NCBI GenBank assembly: GCA_030737835.1
Contig: CM060850.1
Coordinates: 13,785,272-13,849,271, forward strand
DNA length: 64,000 bases
Direction: 5' to 3'
From: Acorus gramineus
Lineage: Eukaryota; Streptophyta; Magnoliopsida; Acorales; Acoraceae
Notes under the pieces: model-generated
Seen by the model: the letters and a program-made list of their open reading frames with translations, nothing else
Database searches by the model: none
What the model was told of the DNA's origin: nothing
In this document: positions 59,601 through 64,000 of the stretch, piece by piece
How positions within the stretch are numbered: the stretch's first letter is position 1
How the letters are laid out: each line of letters opens with the position of its first letter
Made by a program: the position numbers and the translations under genes

Positions 59601-62600
59601 CACTTTTTTTTTTTTTACCATTTACAATCCTATATATACGTCATTAGAAATCCAGTGCAGCATATACATCATCTAATAATGTATATACCTCGTTATATTT
59701 TCTTACACTTACTAAAATGAATTTCTTCAACTGAAAATTGAGCTATATACACTTTTTATCAAAACATATACCTCATTAGATGATATTTACTATTAAAAAA
59801 TAAATAAAAATATGTGCGTGCTGAGTTTTGAACTTTAAAATTGACTGAGTCTAACATTTCAATTTTGTTAGACTGAGTCATTTTTTCCAAGAGTAGATAC
59901 AAGAGTTGGTTGGGTCGGGACAGGTTGTACCCTGCCCATATTTTGTTAGAAAAATTTTAAATACTAGCTCAGTCCAATTTTGTTATAAAAACCTCAATAC
60001 AGTCCAGTCCAAATTTTGTTAAAAAATCTTCAAAATGCCAATTCAGTCCAGATTTTTGTTAGAAAAACTTCAAAATATCATTGCTCTATAAATCTAAATT
60101 TACCCCAAAAAGGAAAATGTTAGACTCAGTCATTTTTTTCAGCTAAAACTTATACTATACATGTTTTTATTTATTTTTAAATAGTAAACATTATTTAATG
60201 ATGTATATGTTTTAATAAAAAGTATATATCGCTCCATTTCGAGTTGAATGAACTAATTTTTAGTAAGTGTCAGAAAATATTTAATGAGGTGTATTATTTG
60301 TCTAGCAAGGTATATACTTCACTGGATTTCAAACGAAGTATATATGATTATATTTCGGACTGTAAAAAAAATTGAATATAACAGCGCCTCCTAAAAAACC
60401 TCTCTTGCATGTTAGTTCAACCCACCCTGAAAAAGTGTCCTAGATCCGCCCCTAATCACATCTAACACTCATACACATCCTAAACTTATAACATCTATCA
60501 CATCACACACACATCTTTCACATTTATTCCCAAATGGAAACAATTTATGCAGTGATATAGTTGTTATTTTAAAAGTCATAAATCTATTATTTACCACTTA
60601 TCCTTACTTAATCCGAAGTGAACCAAACAATAAAAATTTACTTTTACATTTTCTAATGAGAATAACAAAAAAGTCAACTAAACAAAAATTTATTTATTCT
60701 ACATGGATTGTTATTTATCCTAGTAGTGGTAAATAAATTTGTCACACTCGCGGGTGTTAGTCTATAATCTAAGAGCAATGAATAATTCTCTCCTCTCTTC
60801 ATGGGACTGAACAATCTTATATATCTCTTTTCATGTGATTGGTTTTTTTTCCCCTTCTTTTGTACTTCAAATCACAACACAATCTCAACCACCAAATTCT
60901 ATAATTAAGAACAAAAATCCCTATGTAGCTATCTCATGCATGATCATTGAAACAAAATGTATATAGAGAAAATAGGGAGGATGACATACCCAATATTCAG
61001 AAACTGCTCAGGCAGGAGGAAGGAAGTTGATGATGATGATGAGCCCTGCTGTGCCTGGCTCTGTTGCTCCCATGAAGACTGTTGTATCTGTGCCCTCTCT
61101 TTCTCCTTCTCTTTAAGCTTTTTTTTTTTTTTTTTTTTTTTTAATATAGATATAAAAACATGCAAAACCAATCAAAATAAGTTAGTGTTTACAAGTTATA
61201 CAATTCAAAAAAAAGGAGGAAAAAGAGTTGCAAAAAGAAAAGGCAGAAGGTACCTTCTTTTCCAAATCTTTGTTCTGGTCCTGCAATAACTTTTCCTGCA
61301 TAAAGTAATTCACTTTGTAAATCAACTCACAACATCTAATTTTCTGTTTGTGGGCTGTTAAGTGTCAATTGAATTCGAGTTTCTAAAAAAAATCCAAACA
61401 TTCAGTTTCCTGGATCTGCAAAAGGTAATGGCCTTGCTAATATGAGTTGTAGAGGTTAAACAATTAATTGTGATGGAGAGCCTATAAACCATGATTTTAA
61501 TTAAGGGAACATTATGTTCTGACACTGAGTGTCAAAAATGGAATTGAATCAGCTGAAGTAGCAGTATGTAGGAGGAAAAGAGTAGGATGTGAAACAAAGG
61601 CACGCGAGATGTTTTCCGATGCTATTTCACTCTGTATATTATGTTTTGGTGATTGATGAGTAGAGGGTTAGATGTTTGGGTTCAATTTACCAAACAAAAG
61701 AACAATTTAGTCAGGATGTTGTTCGATCGAATTTATGTCTAATGTAGTTGTATTTTCTTCTTGACGCAAGATGGGAGCTTTTCCTCGGAGATTGTGTGAG
61801 CTCAATTAGTGCCCTAACCAGTCAGGGAACATGAGACCAGTGTCAAATTGAAATTCAATAGGCAATTCTAAATGTCTAGATTGAGTGGATATGCCAAACC
61901 ACTTTTAACAGGCTGATAGAGGTACCTCCTCTTTACCGGGGAGAGAGGGTAGGGGGTTATCTGTTAATAGAACATGCTGACATGCTCACTTTTAAAGAGT
62001 CTGGCACAACTTGCATTCATATTAATGTTGAGTGTAACAAGGAAATTCTCAATTTCTATGCCAACTATCATAAACCGAATTATACGACTTGGAAGTGATA
62101 TACAAGTACAGAAGCAATATGAAAGAGCATTCTATCATAATGAATTAAATGCTTGGTTTTCTTAATTCCAAGTAAAATATAAATAAATAAAATTTTGTAA
62201 GTTACCTTCTTCTGAAGATCTGCAATGGAATTACACAGCAGGTGGTTCTGCATGTAAAACAATAATTTTAAGTAATGGAAAGACCATACATGTAGTTAAA
62301 GATCACTGTACAAAAGCAGATATTGATGAACTACTTGAAATCATACTTTATTTCTTGTTTTGCTTAGAAGTTTAACATTTAGGCACTGATGAAAGAATAG
62401 TTGTCATATTGAAGGTGGGTCAATTCTATAATACCTTTCTTGATCTGATATTCTTCAAAGCAACTTCAAGCTGGTGCTCCAAATGGTGGAGGTCCTTCTG
62501 ATTCAGAGATTCAAGTTCTTGTCCTAACAATTGCCTGAAGAGAAAGTCCACGCATACCACATTGGCATTTATGTTTTATTAATGTTTCATATGTCAGTAG

Positions 62601-64000
62601 TAATTCATCATACAAATACCTTTGGCTTTTCTGCAGACTCTCAACCTTAGATTTCAGTTTGCTGTATTCAAAATTCCAGCTTCCCTACATTGCAATAATC
62701 CTAACAAGTGTTAATGGAAATTTGGCATTATGAGAAGAAAGCAAAAGAGCACAATATATAATTGGATGAGAGCATTTGGTTAAAGGTTTAGGATTGAGAG
62801 CCAATATTTTCAGGGTTGGACTATACCATCATCTTTTTTGGGTCATATCTTTTATCATTCTTCTGCCGTGTTATATGTAGTTCAAACATGAAAACCAACT
62901 TTTGACAGAAGTGAAAAATAACTTTTAAATGAAAATAGCTTTTTAAAAATATGATATAAGTGTATTTCTAGGTATTTGTTTTCATGAGTTGGTTTAAGTG
63001 AAAAAGTCATTTTCAAACTCATCTTCAAATGCACCCCTAGCCAAGAATTAGAACTTGAGACGTGTTGAAATGATTAAAGGTTCTCTTTTTAAAATAGAAA
63101 CTCTTTTTAGCTATCGTAGTGTAGTGTATGAGCTTTACCTAAGTGTATGGAGCTCTAATTTTTTTAATTTAAAAAAAAATACACTAGTGAATCTCAGTGT
63201 ATATTTTAATTTGTATAACAATGTATAATTTAATAGGTGAGTGTAAATTTTTTTCTTTTAAAAAAAAATCAGCGTGGGCTGTGACCGGTTCTACATACAA
63301 GCCTTGACATATCATTTACCTAAGAATTTTAATGGAGACTCATATTAAACAATTTGATGGTGCAAAAAAATTGATTTTTTTTTTTGAGGTAAAGAAATGA
63401 AGGGTCGTGTATATTCACAATCTTTCAGACAAAAAAAGAAAGAATTTTAAGGTAGTATATATATAGAGAGAGAGATGGAATCCAGTCAGTGTTGATCCCA
63501 TCGGTGCTCATGAGCACCCGATAAGAACTGACAAAAACAAATGAGATCCAAATTGGTGGTTGTTCAAAGTCCATCAACTAGCATTTCTCATACCACCGTA
63601 AAATAAAGAGTGCTGATATACGCAGCTCGTTTTGCAGCTCATACGCTATGATAACGTAGCATGTACTGTACTATCATAGTATATGCTGCAATCTATTTTT
63701 TTTATTTTTTCACTATGAAAAAAAATAAACTAATTTATCTCAGTATATACTTTATTTCATATAATAACATGCACTTTAAATGGTGAATGTATAATTTTAT
63801 ATAAAAAAAATGGATGAACTGTAATTGGGGCTACAATGGGAACTCTGTGTATCTTTTTCCTAAAATAAAAGCACTTGTATACCACCACCACCACCACCAT
63901 GAAATAAATACATGATCAATTGGTAAAAATCATTTTTATGCATTGATTTTTCTAAGTATGAAGTGCAATAATGCAATATATGTACCTGTGATCTGATATC
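56660..64000 (-). CDS. FRUITFULL-like MIKC MADS-box transcription factor (3' part, exons 2-8)
   Basis: Minus-strand exons 64000-63986 (partial exon 2, DIRSQ), 62684-62620 (65 nt), 62534-62435 (100 nt), 62247-62206 (42), 61295-61254 (42), 61117-60990 (128) and 56774-56660 (115) join in frame with GT..AG introns. Sizes 65-100-42-42 are the classic MIKC pattern. The encoded 168 aa hold the K-box (GSWNFEYSKLKSKVESLQ, QLLGQELESLNQKDLHHLE), a Gln/Ser-rich C-region (poly-Ser from TCA repeats) and the C-terminal paleoAP1 motif ILPPWMIRSMNS. This places it in the FUL branch of the AP1/FUL clade, regulators of flowering, meristem identity and fruit. No euAP1 or farnesylation motif is present. The MADS domain (exon 1) lies outside. 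Intron 7 is 4215 bp, and its acceptor is preceded by A24. Confidence 0.93.
57810..58015. other. T-rich tract followed by LINE-3'-end-like sequence (weak)
   Basis: Inside intron 7 of the FUL-like gene. A T-rich stretch is followed by GGTAGGAAATGCTCTTTATC, similar in style to the 3' ends of the LINEs at 48642 and 49506. No coding remains. Confidence 0.25.
58691..59546. mobile_element. Non-autonomous hAT element (856 bp) in intron 7 of the FUL-like gene
   Basis: The left end TAGGGATGATAATAGG pairs with the inverted right end TAGGGATGAAAATGAGT, the same family as 2760-3316. Flanks GTGATGGG and ACAATGGG agree in five of eight positions, consistent with an old 8-bp TSD. The interior is AT-rich with GGGTTGG-type subterminal words. 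No transposase. Confidence 0.72.
59591..59863. mobile_element. MULE-type MITE, copy D
   Basis: The left end GGCACTGTTACACTTTTTT pairs with the inverted right end GAAATGTTAGACTCAGTCAA. The interior shares CTTACACTTACTAAAATGAA and ACATATACCTCATTAGATGA-like blocks, partly in inverted orientation, with copy B. Confidence 0.6.
59938..60075. repeat. Three-copy tandem repeat, about 50-60-bp unit
   Basis: ATTTTGTTAGAAAAA..CTTCAAAATAC..CTCAGTCCA recurs three times with small changes between MITE copies D and B, inside intron 7 of the FUL-like gene. Confidence 0.65.
60117..60387. mobile_element. MULE-type MITE, copy B
   Basis: The left end ATGTTAGACTCAGTCATTTT pairs with the right end AAAATTGAATATAACAGCGCC when inverted. 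The interior is shared with copies A and C (ATATATCGCTCCATTTCGAG, GTAAGTGTCAGAAAA). Non-coding. Confidence 0.65.
61119..61142. repeat. Homopolymer T24 (A24 in the transcript) abutting the exon 7 acceptor of the FUL-like gene
   Basis: The run ends one base before the acceptor dinucleotide is completed (minus strand reads A24 then G, then CTTAAAGAG). Plant acceptors are normally preceded by U-rich sequence, so the position is unusual. Confidence 0.85.
62685..63985 (-). other. Intron 2 of the FUL-like gene, with MITE-like debris
   Basis: A 1301-bp intron. About 63110-63290 and 63610-63850 share phrases such as GTGTATATTTTAATTT-like and AATTTAATAGGTGAGTGTA-like sequence, pointing to two decayed copies of one repeat. 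A GAGAGAGA tract lies at 63465 and an (ACC)n microsatellite at about 63881-63899. Confidence 0.5.

Noticed and set aside
61254..61295. Possible in-frame extension of the FUL-like exon 6 or 7 through the poly-A (poly-Lys) region
   Set aside because: The 42-nt exon size and GT donor at 61253 match the conserved MIKC structure, so the poly-Lys frame is intronic.

Overview
The window is nuclear DNA of a flowering plant. It holds intron-rich genes with plant-type splice sites, large AT-rich intergenic spaces, and dense plant transposons (a Tekay-like chromovirus, hAT, MULE and Harbinger-type elements, L1-like LINEs). The species cannot be fixed from the sequence. Everything was read by eye; no alignment or search was run.

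Three host genes are supported. (1) A plus-strand RING-type E3 ubiquitin ligase of the Arabidopsis At3g02290 type (four coding exons, 9760-17564, 227 aa). (2) A minus-strand DsbA/FrnE-like thioredoxin-fold oxidoreductase with a CPWC motif (seven exons, 24106-20997, 214 aa), convergent with the RING gene. (3) At the right edge, the minus-strand 3' part of a FRUITFULL/AP1-lineage MIKC MADS-box gene (exons 2 partial to 8, 64000-56660). It carries the K-box and the C-terminal paleoAP1 motif LPPWM; the MADS domain lies beyond the window.

Layout: 1-2.4 kb, unidentified repeat with two oppositely oriented 28-bp arrays around a G-rich core; 2.7-5.5 kb, two non-autonomous hAT elements with perfect 8-bp target-site duplications (TSDs); 5.5-8.7 kb, AT-rich spacer; 8.7-17.9 kb, RING gene, with a 1.1-kb inverted repeat in intron 2; 18-21 kb, spacer with small repeats; 21-24.1 kb, DsbA-like gene; 24.1-28.2 kb, spacer with MITEs (small non-autonomous transposons); 28.25-42.80 kb, a MULE-like element bounded by a perfect 9-bp TSD, containing a CACTA-like end and an inserted 10.9-kb Ty3/gypsy element (29535-40458, 5-bp TSD, about 3-kb LTRs); 43-48.5 kb, a cluster of MITEs, a tandem duplication and a hAT-borne gene fragment; 48.6-54.9 kb, a three-level nest in which a LINE is split by a hAT element, itself split by a second LINE with an 18-bp TSD; 56.6-64 kb, the FUL-like gene, whose last intron (4.2 kb) is loaded with MITEs.

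The three host genes do not form a pathway. The main content of the window is a record of successive transposon insertions, several datable relative to one another by nesting. No CRISPR array, rRNA, convincing tRNA or prokaryote-type operon was seen. All large transposon reading frames are broken, so no intact autonomous element is present.
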